This document shows, piece by piece, positions 19,650 through 28,011 of a DNA stretch of 64,000 bases. Below the pieces are notes generated by a model. That model was not told the DNA's origin. It made no database searches and saw only the letters and a program-made list of their open reading frames with translations. Numbering within the stretch: position 1 is the stretch's first letter; each line of letters opens with the position of its first letter. Source of the stretch: Salinicola tamaricis (GTDB lineage: Bacteria; Pseudomonadota; Gammaproteobacteria; Pseudomonadales; Halomonadaceae); the NCBI RefSeq assembly GCF_003006155.1, contig NZ_CP023559.1, forward strand, positions 1,116,001 through 1,180,000. Reading direction: 5' to 3'. The position numbers and the translations under genes are program-made.

Positions 19650-19677
19650 TTGCGCACGCGTCAGGGATGCGTATAAT
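19650..19677 (+). promoter_or_regulatory. Promoter of tRNA-Pro
   Basis: TTGCGC (19650-19655), 16-bp spacer, TATAAT (19672-19677), 32 bp before the tRNA 5' end. Confidence 0.65.
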
Positions 19678-19709
19678 TCAGCTCCGTCGAGTTTGGCTCG
19701 GCAAAAAGT

Positions 19710-19786
19710 CGGAGTGTAGCTCAGCTTGGTAGAGCGCTGCCTTCGGGAGGCAGAGGTCGTAGGTTCGAATCCTGTCACTCCGACCA
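19710..19786 (+). tRNA. tRNA-Pro (anticodon CGG)
   Basis: 77 nt with the CCA end encoded. Acceptor CGGAGTG pairs with CACTCCG, followed by ACCA. The D arm is GCTC...GAGC; the anticodon stem CTGCC/GGCAG encloses TTCGGGA, which gives anticodon CGG reading codon CCG; the T arm has GGTTCGAATCC. All stems pair. It is a stand-alone gene with its own promoter and terminator. Confidence 0.97.
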
Positions 19787-19796
19787 TCGTATTGAA

Positions 19797-19832
19797 AAAT
19801 GCCCGCTTCGGCCCTGCCGAAGCGGGCATTTT
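19797..19832 (+). terminator. Terminator after tRNA-Pro
   Basis: A 12-bp perfect stem GCCCGCTTCGGC (19801-19812), loop CCT, GCCGAAGCGGGC, then ATTTT. It starts 11 nt after the tRNA. Confidence 0.9.
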
Positions 19833-19948
19833 GCTTGTCGGGCTGACGCCAGGCAAAAGGCCAATGGGCAGGGCTGTCAGGTAACGCTACAGTGACAAAA
19901 CACCGCGCATGTCGCGCTGCCCGCCTCGTCCTCGCCAGGAGACCCGCC

Positions 19949-20287
19949 ATGCCTCGTTCCACCTGTCTCGCTGCGCTCGGCCTCGGTCTGCTGATGTTGG
20001 CCGGCGGCGCCCTCGCCAATGAGCCCCCCGCACCGCCACCGTGGTCGACGCAAGAGGTCACCAGCGCCCAGGCCCAGTGTCGCGCCAACCTCACCGCCAC
20101 CGGCATCGATGGTCCCAAGGTGGCGCGCTACTGCGAGTGCGTGACCACCGCTCTGCAGGCGCGCTTCAGCGCCGCCGAGGTGCGCCGCATGAAACGCGCC
20201 CATGATCCCGGCGCCGATAGCGACAACCGCCCACCGGCGTTGGCCAAGACGTTGGAGCAGTGCTCGCCGGTCCTCGAGTCCCCCTGA
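19949..20287 (+). CDS. Small secreted hypothetical protein
   Basis: 112 residues of unknown function. The ATG at 19949 follows AGGAGA and begins a clear signal peptide (MPRSTCLAALGLGLLMLAGG, then ALA-N). The mature part has four Cys (AQCRANL, RYCECVTT, EQCSPVL), a pattern that could form two disulfides or bind a ligand, within predicted helices (ALQARFSAAEVRRMKRAH). It lies alone between tRNA-Pro and the cytochrome gene. Confidence 0.7.
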   Translation: MPRSTCLAALGLGLLMLAGGALANEPPAPPPWSTQEVTSAQAQCRANLTATGIDGPKVARYCECVTTALQARFSAAEVRRMKRAHDPGADSDNRPPALAKTLEQCSPVLESP

Positions 20288-20430
20288 GCCCCCACTGCAC
20301 GCCGCGGGCGCGCGCTCGCGCCGCCACGGGCAGAACGCGCATCCTGTGCCATGCTGAGGAGAATCGCCCCAGCCCAAGGCATGGGCCAGGGCCAGCACGC
20401 CCCAAGGCGAGCCTTCTAAGGAGATCGCGC

Positions 20431-21321
20431 ATGCCCGATACGCTCCCGACCACGGCATCGACGCCCCGCGGCCGCCGGCGCCATCCGTTACCGGCCAGGC
20501 TCTGGCACTGGGTCAATCTATGGTGCCTGGTGGTGATGCTGATGAGTGGCCTGCAGATCTTCAACGCCCATCCCGCGCTCTACTGGGGCAGCGCCTCCCA
20601 CTTCGACGATCCCTGGCTGGAGCTCTACGCCATCCGCGCTCCTGACGGCGACATTCGCGGCCAGACCGCAATCGGTCCCTGGGTCTTCGATACCACCGGG
20701 GTACTCGGCTACTCCACGGCCAACGGCCAGGAACAGGTGCGCGGCTTCCCCGCCTGGAGCACCCTGCCCAGCTATCAGTACCTCAGCATGGGTCGGCTGT
20801 GGCACTTCTTCTTCGCCTGGCTGTTCGCAGGGGCGGGGGCGCTGTTCGTGCTCTACGCCCTGCTCAGCGGCCATCTACGCCACGATCTATGGCTCTCCGG
20901 CACCCAGTGGCGCGGGCTGGGTCGGGATCTGCTGGATCACCTGCGGCTGCGCTTCCACGGCCCCCACGGCGGCTACAACGGTCTACAGAAGCTCAGCTAC
21001 CTGGGCGTACTGCTGGTGGCCCTGCCGCTGATGATCGTCACCGGCCTGTGCATGTCACCCACCTTCAACGCCGCCGCACCTTGGCTGCTGGAGCTGTTCG
21101 GCGGGCGCCAGAGCGCGCGCTCGATCCACTTCATCGTCGCCGCCGCGCTGGTGCTGTTCTTCCTGGTGCATATCGCCATGGTGCTGCTGAGCGGCCCGTG
21201 GCGTCAGCTCAAGGGCATGCTCACCGGCGGGCCGCGGGTCATCGATGAGCCCGCTGCTACGTCCACGACAGCGACCACGCCAACCACCCGCAGCGGGAGA
21301 GACCAGCATGATGCGTCGTGA
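20431..21321 (+). CDS. Cytochrome b561-type membrane subunit
   Basis: 296 residues. The ATG at 20431 follows TAAGGAG. It has four or more hydrophobic segments: LWHWVNLWCLVVMLMSGLQI, LWHFFFAWLFAGAGALFVLY, YLGVLLVALPLMIVTGLCMS and IHFIVAAALVLFFLVHIAMV. Histidines placed in them (LWHW, LWHF, IHF, VHIA) are typical b-heme ligands. It overlaps the next gene by 14 nt, a molybdopterin oxidoreductase. It is therefore probably the electron-transfer membrane partner of that enzyme, comparable in role to MsrQ/YedZ but of the larger b561 type. The partner and electron donor are inferred. Confidence 0.8.
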   Translation: MPDTLPTTASTPRGRRRHPLPARLWHWVNLWCLVVMLMSGLQIFNAHPALYWGSASHFDDPWLELYAIRAPDGDIRGQTAIGPWVFDTTGVLGYSTANGQEQVRGFPAWSTLPSYQYLSMGRLWHFFFAWLFAGAGALFVLYALLSGHLRHDLWLSGTQWRGLGRDLLDHLRLRFHGPHGGYNGLQKLSYLGVLLVALPLMIVTGLCMSPTFNAAAPWLLELFGGRQSARSIHFIVAAALVLFFLVHIAMVLLSGPWRQLKGMLTGGPRVIDEPAATSTTATTPTTRSGRDQHDAS

Positions 21322-22088
21322 TTCCGGCCGCCGCGACGCCTCGCGGCGGCGCTTCCTCCAGCGCTCGGCGTTGGGTGCCGCCGCGCTCGGTCTCACCGGC
21401 TGCGATCGCCTGTCGCAGAGCGAGCAGGTTGCCGGCACGCTGAATCTGGCCCAGCGCCTCAACCTGCGCGTGCAGCGCTTCCTCGCTGGCGAGCGCGGGC
21501 TGGCGCCGGAGTATCCGGCATCGATGATCGACCCGGTGTTCCGCCCCAACGGCTCCACCGACCCGCAGGCAGCACGCTACCGGGAACTGGCGGCCAACGG
21601 CTTCGCCGACTGGCGACTGACCCTGGATGGCCTGGTGGAGACACCGCTGTCACTGTCGCTCGACGAGATCCGCGCGCTCCCGGCGCGGACCCAGATCACA
21701 CGCCACGACTGCGTCGAGGGCTGGAGTGCGATCGGCCAGTGGACGGGCCCGGTGCTCGGCGATCTGCTGGCGCGCGCCGGGGTCAAGTCACAGGCGCGCT
21801 ACGTGGTGTTCCACTGCATGGACCAGTTGAATGGCAAGGACTTCTACTACGAGAGCCTCGACCTGGTGGAGGCGCGCCACCCGCAGACGATTCTTGCCCA
21901 CTCGCTCAACGGCGCCCCTGCCTACCGCCAATGGCGCGCCGCTACGCCTGCGCGCCGAGCGTCAGCTGGGTTACAAGATGGCCAAATATCTCTCGGGCAT
22001 CACGCTGGTCACCGACTTCGACGACCTCGGCGGTGGCAAGGGTGGCTACTGGGAGGACCGCGGCTACACCTGGTACGCCGGTATCTGA
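21308..22088 (+). CDS. Tat-exported molybdopterin-dependent oxidoreductase (one frameshift)
   Basis: About 260 residues of the sulfite-oxidase fold. The N-terminus has the twin-arginine pattern SRRRFLQRSALGAAALGL, then TGC, which resembles a lipobox. The molybdenum-ligating Cys lies in TRHDCVEGWSAIGQWTG; VVFHCMDQ follows. The frame breaks near 21922 (one C lost in GCCCCCTG); the correct continuation is ANGAPLRLRAERQLGYKMAK, then GGYWEDRGYTWYAGI and the stop at 22088. Without that correction the frame runs on into the next gene as a false fusion of about 600 residues. It pairs with the cytochrome gene upstream. Confidence 0.82.
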
Positions 22089-22255
22089 GCCCGGATGACG
22101 CTCAGCAGATGCCCCAGGGGCTGCGCAGCACGGGCGAGTCAGAGGCCACCGGCTTGACATTCTCGCGCCATGGTCTGCACTCAAAGCCACGCCATGACGC
22201 ATCGATCCTGGGCATGGCGCGAGCACACTCAACCTCGATACGGAAGGATTCGTTC

Positions 22256-23044
22256 ATGGCTATCCCCCGCTCCACCGCCACTGCCCTGCGCCACGCCCTG
22301 GCCGGGCTGGCGCTCGGCTGCGTCGCCGCCACCGCCCTGGCGGCCCAGAACGGCGATGCGCCCCAGCATCTGCGCGGCACCATCACCGAGGTCGGCGATC
22401 ACGCCTTCAGCGTCGAGTCGCACCCGGACGGCAAGGTCCACAAGGTCACCTTCGACGACGCCACGCGTCTCGCCGGCGTCACCCGCAGCAGCCTCGACCA
22501 GATCGAAAAGGGTACCTTCATCGGCACCGCCAACGTGCCCGGCGCCGACGGCAAGCCGTCACAGGCCCAGGAAGTGGTGGTCTTCCCCGACTCGATGCGC
22601 GGCACCGGCGAGGGCGACTATCCCTGGGATACGCCGCGCGGCGCCATGTCAGAGAGCTCGGCCGGCGCCAAGGCGGGCGGTGAAAAACTGGGCGGCGCCG
22701 GCAGCGGCTCGAGCATGACCAATGGCACCGTCTCCAGCACCAGCGGCCAGGCGATGGACGCCGGCGAGAAGCTTGGCGGCGCGGCCAGCGGCTCGACCAT
22801 GACCAACGGCACGGTCGACAGCTCCCAAGCCCAGGATGGCACCCTGACCCTGACGGTGGACTACGGCAGCGGTAGCAAGCAGATCCAGGTGCCCAGCGAC
22901 GTGCCGGTGGTCAAGGTGCGCAAAGGGCAGATGGACGATCTGAAAAGCGGCGCCGCGGTGTTCGTCGCCGGTGACATGGGCCAGGATCCGATCCCGGCCA
23001 AGGTGGTGATCGTCGGTATCGACGGCACCGTACCGCCGATGTGA
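22256..23044 (+). CDS. Secreted hypothetical protein with internal duplicated motif
   Basis: 262 residues. The ATG at 22256 follows GGAAGGA. Signal peptide MAIPRSTATALRHALAGLAL ending ATALA-A. A beta-rich first domain (HLRGTITEVGDHAFSVE ... EVVVFPD) resembles OB/DUF5666-like metal- or ligand-binding folds. A Gly/Ser-rich linker carries two copies of a 22-residue unit (GEKLGGAGSGSSMTNGTV and GEKLGGAASGSTMTNGTV). A second beta-rich domain ends the protein. Function is unknown. It may be linked to the upstream redox pair by location only. Confidence 0.75.
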   Translation: MAIPRSTATALRHALAGLALGCVAATALAAQNGDAPQHLRGTITEVGDHAFSVESHPDGKVHKVTFDDATRLAGVTRSSLDQIEKGTFIGTANVPGADGKPSQAQEVVVFPDSMRGTGEGDYPWDTPRGAMSESSAGAKAGGEKLGGAGSGSSMTNGTVSSTSGQAMDAGEKLGGAASGSTMTNGTVDSSQAQDGTLTLTVDYGSGSKQIQVPSDVPVVKVRKGQMDDLKSGAAVFVAGDMGQDPIPAKVVIVGIDGTVPPM

Positions 23045-23084
23045 GGCCGCCCGCGCGCCCGAACTCAGGGCGGGAAGGGATGAT

Positions 23085-23106
23085 AGCGGGCGCCTCGGCG
23101 CCCGCT
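23085..23106. terminator. GC-rich hairpin between convergent genes
   Basis: AGCGGGCG-CCTCGG-CGCCCGCT, a strong hairpin between the secreted protein (plus) and the small membrane protein (minus). No T-run follows, so the terminator call is weak. Confidence 0.4.
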
Positions 23107-23168
23107 GTCGTCAGGCGCTTTGGCTGCCGATGAAAACCAGCCCTACCAGACGCGCCCCCCTGGCGGCA

Positions 23169-23399
23169 TCAGCCCTCCTCGCGGGCGGCGTCGCGCTGGC
23201 GCCGCTCGCGGTTGCGCCGATAGCGTCGAACCAGCGCCAGCCAGCCGGCGGCGACCAGCATTAGTGCCAGGGTCACACCCTGCCACGGGCGCGCCGCGTC
23301 GCCGAGCCAGGTCTCGAGGGCGATGATCGCGACGAAGCCTATCGCCTGTGAGGCGATCGCCATGCGTCGCAGACCGTCGCGCTGTGTCGTCGTCGCCAT
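23169..23399 (-). CDS. Small two-helix membrane protein
   Basis: 76 residues; ATG at 23399 (MATTTQRDGLRRM). Two hydrophobic helices, AIASQAIGFVAIIALETWLG and GVTLALMLVAAGWLALV, are followed by a highly basic tail (RRYRRNRERRQRD). No family recognised. It is divergent from rapA. A longer frame upstream overlaps the rapA promoter and is rejected. Confidence 0.6.
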   Translation of the reverse strand: MATTTQRDGLRRMAIASQAIGFVAIIALETWLGDAARPWQGVTLALMLVAAGWLALVRRYRRNRERRQRDAAREEG

Positions 23400-23508
23400 C
23401 CTGCCTCCCGCTGCCTCTGAATCGATCATTGCACCCGCACCGCCGGCCTCGGACGACTGCCGAACGCCGCGGCAGTGTAGCATCGCCACCCGTCGAGATG
23501 CGCAGCGC

Positions 23509-23536
23509 TTAAGACTGCCTCGCTTTACGCTAGAAT
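23509..23536 (+). promoter_or_regulatory. Probable rapA promoter
   Basis: TTAAGA (23509-23514), 16-bp spacer, TAGAAT (23531-23536), 39 bp before the rapA ATG. Confidence 0.5.
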
Positions 23537-23575
23537 GCGTCGCCCACTCCCCCCAGCTGAGCATACCGAGGCATC

Positions 23576-26510
23576 ATGAGCGACTTCACCCCCGGCCAGC
23601 GCTGGATCAGCGACGGCGAAACCGAGCTGGGACTAGGCACCATTCTCACGTCGACGCCCGCAGCGTGACCGTGCTCTTCACCGCCAGCCAGGAGACGCGC
23701 ACCTATAGCGCGCGCCAGGCGCCGCTGACCCGGGTCATCTTCGCCGCGGGGATCGTACGTCGATGCCGAGGGCCACACCCTCACGGTCAGCGACGTCGAG
23801 ATCGACGCCGGCTGTATCGCTACCACGGCCACGACGAGCAGGGCGCCCCGGCGACGCTGCCCGAGGCGCGTCTCTCCCGACAGCATGCGCTTTCATCAGG
23901 CCCAGGATCGCCTGCTCACCGGCCAGGTCGACGCAACGACTGGTCGAGCTGCGCTACGCTCGCTGCACCCATCAGCGCCTCTCGCGCAGCCCGGCACGGG
24001 TCTCGCCGGCCCCGCATCGACCTGATCGCGCACCAGCTCTATATCGCCGACGAGGTCTCCCGGCGCCACGCGCCGCGCGTGCTGCTGGCCGACGAAGTGG
24101 GCCTGGGCAAGACCATCGAGGCCGGCCTGATCCTGCACCGGCTGCTGCTCACCGGACGCGCCAGCCGTGCCCTGATCCTGGTGCCGCCGAGCCTTACCCA
24201 CCAGTGGCTGATCGAGCTGCTGCGCCGCTTCTCGATCTCGGTGACCCTGCTCGACGAGGCGCAGAGCGAGGCGTGGGGCGACGACAACCCGTTCGACAGC
24301 GGCCAGTGCATTCTCGCCAGCCAGGCGTGGCTGTTCGCCAATCCGCAGCGTCAGCGCCAGGCCGAAGCGAGCCAGTGGGATCTGATGATCGTCGACGAGG
24401 CGCACCACCTGGACTGGACGCCCCAGGCCGAGGGGCCGGGATACGCCTGCGTGGCACGCCTCGCCGCGCGCATTCCGGGACTGCTGCTGCTCACCGCGAC
24501 ACCGGAGCAGATGGGCCTGGAGAGCCACTTCGCGCGGCTGCGCCTGCTCGACCCGGATCGCTACCAGGATCTCGACCGTTTCAGCGCCGAAGAGGCCGGC
24601 TATGCCGCGGTGGCTGACGCCATCGACGCCCTCGACCGGCTGCCAGGCGAGGCTGCAGCGCTGGACGCAGTCAGCGCAGTGATCGGCGCGGGCGACGGCG
24701 ACAGCCAGGCGCTGCTCGCCACCCTCGCCAATGCCGAAAGCGACGACACCCAGCGCGCCAGTGCCCGCCGCCAGCTGCGCGAGCAGCTGCTCGACCGCCA
24801 CGGCACCGGGCGGGTGATGTTCCGCAATAGCCGGCGTCATGTGGGCGGCTTCCCCGAGCGCCACCTGCACAGCGCCGAGCTCGATATGCCGGCAGCCTAC
24901 CAGGCCCAGCTCGACGAGCTCGTCGCCGGCAACGACCATATCGCCGCGCAGCTGAACGCCGCCGAACTCGGCCAGCGGGAGGCGCGCCTCTACCCCGAGG
25001 CGACCTACCGCGCCGTACAGGAGGCCGCCCACCAGGCCGACACGCCCTGGTGGGAGCAGGACCCCAGGGTCACCTGGCTGCTTGGCCTGCTGGAATCACT
25101 CGGCCGCCAGACCAAGGTGCTGCTGATCGTCCACTATCGCCAGAGCGCCATCGATCTGGCCGAGGCCCTGCGCGTGCGCGCCGGCGTGCAGGCGCCGGTG
25201 TTCCACGAGGAGATGAGCCTGGTCGAGCGTGACCGCGCCGCCGCCGCCTTCGCCGACGACGAGGCCGGCTGCCAGTTGCTGATCTGCTCGGAGATCGGCT
25301 CCGAGGGGCGCAACTTCCAGTTCTGCCACCATCTGGTGATGTTCGACCTGCCGTGGCACCCCGATCTGCTCGAGCAGCGCATCGGCCGCCTCGACCGTAT
25401 CGGCCAGCTTCACCCCATCGATATCCACGTGCCGGTGATCGCCCACAGCCCCACCGCCACCCTGCTGCGCTGGTATCGCGACGGGCTCGACGCCTTCACC
25501 GCGCCGCACGCCGCCGGCGGCGATGTGCTCGACGCCTTCGGCGAAGCGCTGCGCGAGAGCCTCGACGACGAGAGCGGAGTGGACACGCTGATCGACGAGA
25601 CCCGCACCTTCAACGCCGACCGCCTGGCCCAGCGCGAGGCCGGGCGCAATCGCCTGCTGGAGTGGAATGCCTGCCGCCCCGAGCGCGCCGATGCGGTGAT
25701 CGCCGCGGTGCTCGAGCAGGACAACGATCCCGCCCTGCCGCGTTATGTCGATCAGGCGCTGGATATCTTCGGCGTCGACAGCCGCGAACTGGGCAACGCC
25801 CTGACCCATCTGGCGCCCGGCTCGCACATGCTCGATAGCCTGCCCGGACTCACCCAGGGCGACGAGGGCTTCACCGTCACCTATTCGCGCACCCAGGCGC
25901 TGGCACGGGACGACGTCCAGCGGCTGTCATGGGAGCATCCGCTGGTTACCGCGATGCTCGAGCGCGTGCTCGACTCGAGCCTCGGCAACACCGCCCTGGC
26001 GCTGCTCAAGCACCCCAGCATCCCCGGTGGCCGGCTGATGCTGGAACTGGTCTACCGCACCCACTGCCCCGCGCCCAAGCAGCTCCAACTGGCCGCTTCC
26101 TGCCCGACACCGGCATTCGCGTGCTGCTCGACGAGAGTGGCGCCAACCTATCGGACAAGGTCAGCTTCAGCGGCCTGTCGCGCAATCTGCAGCGGGTCAA
26201 GAAAGGAGTTGCGCGGGAGCTTCTGAAGTCTCGCCACGAGCAGCTGCGCGCGCTGCTGAAAAGCGGCGAGCAGGAAGCCCTGCGCGAGCTGCCGACACTG
26301 GTCGAGCGCGCCCAGACCGAGATGCGCGACACCCTCGACGGTGAGCTGGCGCGCCTCAAGGCGCTGGCCCAGCGCAGTGGCGCGATCCGTGCCGACGAGC
26401 AGGCCGCCTTGAGTCAGGAGCGCGCGGACTTGGATGCGGCGATCGAAGGCGCCGCGCTGCGCCTCGACGCGGTGCGGGTGATCGTGACCGTGGACAACGA
26501 GCAGCGCTAG
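23576..26510 (+). CDS. rapA: RNA polymerase-associated ATPase RapA (frameshifted N-terminal region)
   Basis: About 978 residues, like RapA/HepA (about 968). Swi2/Snf2 ATPase that recycles stalled RNA polymerase. The start MSDFTPGQRWISDGETELGL matches the family. Between about 23650 and 24000 the frame shifts several times (pieces such as SVTVLFTASQETRTYSARQA are in other frames). From 24000 it is clean: DEVGLGKTIE (Walker A), DEAHH (motif II), LLTATPEQ (III), and helicase C motifs ICSEIGSEGRNFQ and RIGRLDRIGQ. One more shift near 26090 precedes the C-terminal RVLLDESGANLSDKVSFSGL domain. The lengths and motifs argue for a working gene with sequence errors. Confidence 0.92.
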
Positions 26511-26523
26511 GCGCCGCTAGGCC

Positions 26524-27429
26524 TCAGCGCGGCAGGATCGCCGCCAGCGCCGCGTCGAGCGTGGGATAGGTAAAGCGGAACCCCGCCTCCTCGAGCCGCG
26601 CCGGGCGCATGCAGGCGCCGGTCAGCAGCAGCCGCGACATCTCCCCCAGCCCCAGCTTGAGCAGCGTGGCCGGCACCCGGAAAGGGGTCGGCCGATTGAG
26701 CTGGCGGCCCAGCGCGCGGGTAAACTCGGCATTGGTCACCGGCGCCGGCGCCGAGGCGTTGAAGGGCCCCGCGAGCGACGGCTCGGCGAGCAGGAACTCG
26801 ATCGCCGCGACCAGATCCTCACGGTGGATCCACGGCATATACTGGCGGCCGTCACCCAGACGGCCACCGAGCCCCAGCTTGAACACCGGCAGCAGCCGCG
26901 CCAGGGTGCCGCCATCCGCATCGAGGACCAGCCCGATGCGCACGCAGGCGACCCGGGTGCCGACCTCGGTGGCCTTGTTGGCCTCGCGCTCCCACTCTTC
27001 GCACAGCCGATGGGCGAACTCGTCGTGTGGCGGCGTCGACTCGGTGACATCACGCTCACCCTGATCGCCGTAGAATCCCATTGCCGACCCCGATACCAGG
27101 ACCTCGGGGGCGTCGCCGCTCTGCGCCAGCTGCTCGCACAGCTCCACGATCTCGCGGGTGATATGCCGGCGCGACTCGATCAGTCGCGTCTTCTGGGAGT
27201 CACTCCAGCGCTTGTCGGCGATCGGCTCCCCGGCCAGATTGACGATGCCTTGAGGGCGCTGGTCGGCGAACACCGCCACCGAGTCGCCCACCGAGACGGC
27301 TGCAGGAAGCTTTCGCCGCGCACGTTGCGGCTGGCGCGATACCACCATGACCTGGTGGCCAGCCGCCAGGGCGCGCTCGACCAGACGCTGGCCGACGAAA
27401 CCGGTACCACCGGTGATCAGAAGTCGCAT
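26524..27429 (-). CDS. TIGR01777/YfcH-family NAD-dependent epimerase
   Basis: 301 residues, intact. The Rossmann motif MRLLITGGTGFVGQRLVERA opens the protein. VNLAGEPIADKRWS, SGSAMGFYGDQGE and YMPWIHREDLVAAIEFLL are hallmarks of the TIGR01777 (DUF1731) group of extended SDRs, ending in PTLDAALAAILPR. The substrate is unknown. It is transcribed away from the MerR/LitR-like regulator, and homologues often lie next to photolyase and LitR genes, so it may belong to the same response. Its promoter holds a TTGTACAA palindrome. Confidence 0.85.
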   Translation of the reverse strand: MRLLITGGTGFVGQRLVERALAAGHQVMVVSRQPQRARRKLPAAVSVGDSVAVFADQRPQGIVNLAGEPIADKRWSDSQKTRLIESRRHITREIVELCEQLAQSGDAPEVLVSGSAMGFYGDQGERDVTESTPPHDEFAHRLCEEWEREANKATEVGTRVACVRIGLVLDADGGTLARLLPVFKLGLGGRLGDGRQYMPWIHREDLVAAIEFLLAEPSLAGPFNASAPAPVTNAEFTRALGRQLNRPTPFRVPATLLKLGLGEMSRLLLTGACMRPARLEEAGFRFTYPTLDAALAAILPR

Positions 27430-27442
27430 GGCACAGACCTCA

Positions 27443-27471
27443 GTTATACGAGTGTTGTACAATGTGCTCAG
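27443..27471 (-). promoter_or_regulatory. Epimerase promoter with TTGTACAA palindrome in the spacer
   Basis: On the minus strand CTGAGC (27466-27471), 17 bp, TATAAC (27443-27448). The perfect 8-bp palindrome TTGTACAA (27455-27462) sits in the spacer and shares the TGTACA core with the operator at 27700. A repressor bound there would block this promoter. Confidence 0.45.
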
Positions 27472-27699
27472 CATAGCAGTGTCAGTGGCACACTGCGTCA
27501 TCCAGCGGCCGTCTCGATACCTATTCGAGCCGGAGTGACAGCGATCCACCCCACGATACCCCGTGCGTATCGCGTCCTGTGGGCGTCTTACCCTGTGGAC
27601 ATCGAATAGCGCACACCGACGTGCCGAGTCAGCATCAGCACAGCGCCGGACATCCGCCCGCACCGAGGGGTGCACAACGCTTTCGTATTACATTAAAAT

Positions 27700-27723
27700 T
27701 GTACAAATCGCTTGAAGTGTACA
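27700..27723. promoter_or_regulatory. LitR-type operator TGTACA-N12-TGTACA
   Basis: TGTACA (27700-27705), 12 bp, TGTACA (27718-27723). Each half is itself a palindrome. As I recall it, the consensus for the class II LitR (PplR) of Pseudomonas putida is T(G/A)TACA-N12-TGTA(C/T)A, which this matches exactly. It lies in the region divergent to the epimerase and the MerR/LitR-like gene. Which promoter it governs is unclear, because no good -10/-35 pair flanks it. Confidence 0.65.
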
Positions 27724-28011
27724 ACGCATTCACCCATGCTTGACCCATGGACATCAATGTCGTCTCGCCGGAGCCGATGGATCTCGACAGCTCACGTCCG
27801 GGTATCACCAATCGATCATGACAAGAGGCCATGACCGATTCATCGGCGAACCCAGGTGACGTCGCCGGAGCAGCAGGGCAGAATTGGTAAACTGTATTCA
27901 AGCAATCAATTAGCGTAAGTGGACCCGAAGCTCCGTGGTGACGACCTGCAGTATCGATAAGCGTTCGATTCGACGAGATGGCGCACGCAGAGACCTCGCA
28001 GGAGGACTTGC

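Larger units (their letters stand above)
27430..28011. other. Divergent regulatory region between epimerase and MerR/LitR-like gene
   Basis: 582 bp with lower GC than its surroundings (notably 27680-27730). It contains a TTGTACAA palindrome at 27455-27462 within the likely epimerase promoter, the long operator at 27700-27723 and a ribosome-binding site (AGGAGG) before 28012. An 88-codon minus-strand frame at 27635-27901 is not supported by a start signal or a known family. A 24-codon plus-strand frame at 27747 has no ribosome-binding site. I see no convincing gene here. Confidence 0.6.

Noticed and set aside
21245-23044. 599-codon frame that looks like a fusion of the molybdoenzyme with the secreted protein
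   Set aside because: The molybdoenzyme ends at 22088 in another frame after a lost C near 21922. The secreted protein has its own ribosome-binding site and signal peptide at 22256.
27747-27821. 24-codon plus-strand frame just after the operator
   Set aside because: There is no Shine-Dalgarno site. It could be a leader peptide, but nothing supports this.
27635-27901. 88-codon minus-strand frame in the regulator-epimerase gap
   Set aside because: There is no ribosome-binding site, no family resemblance, and it spans the operator.
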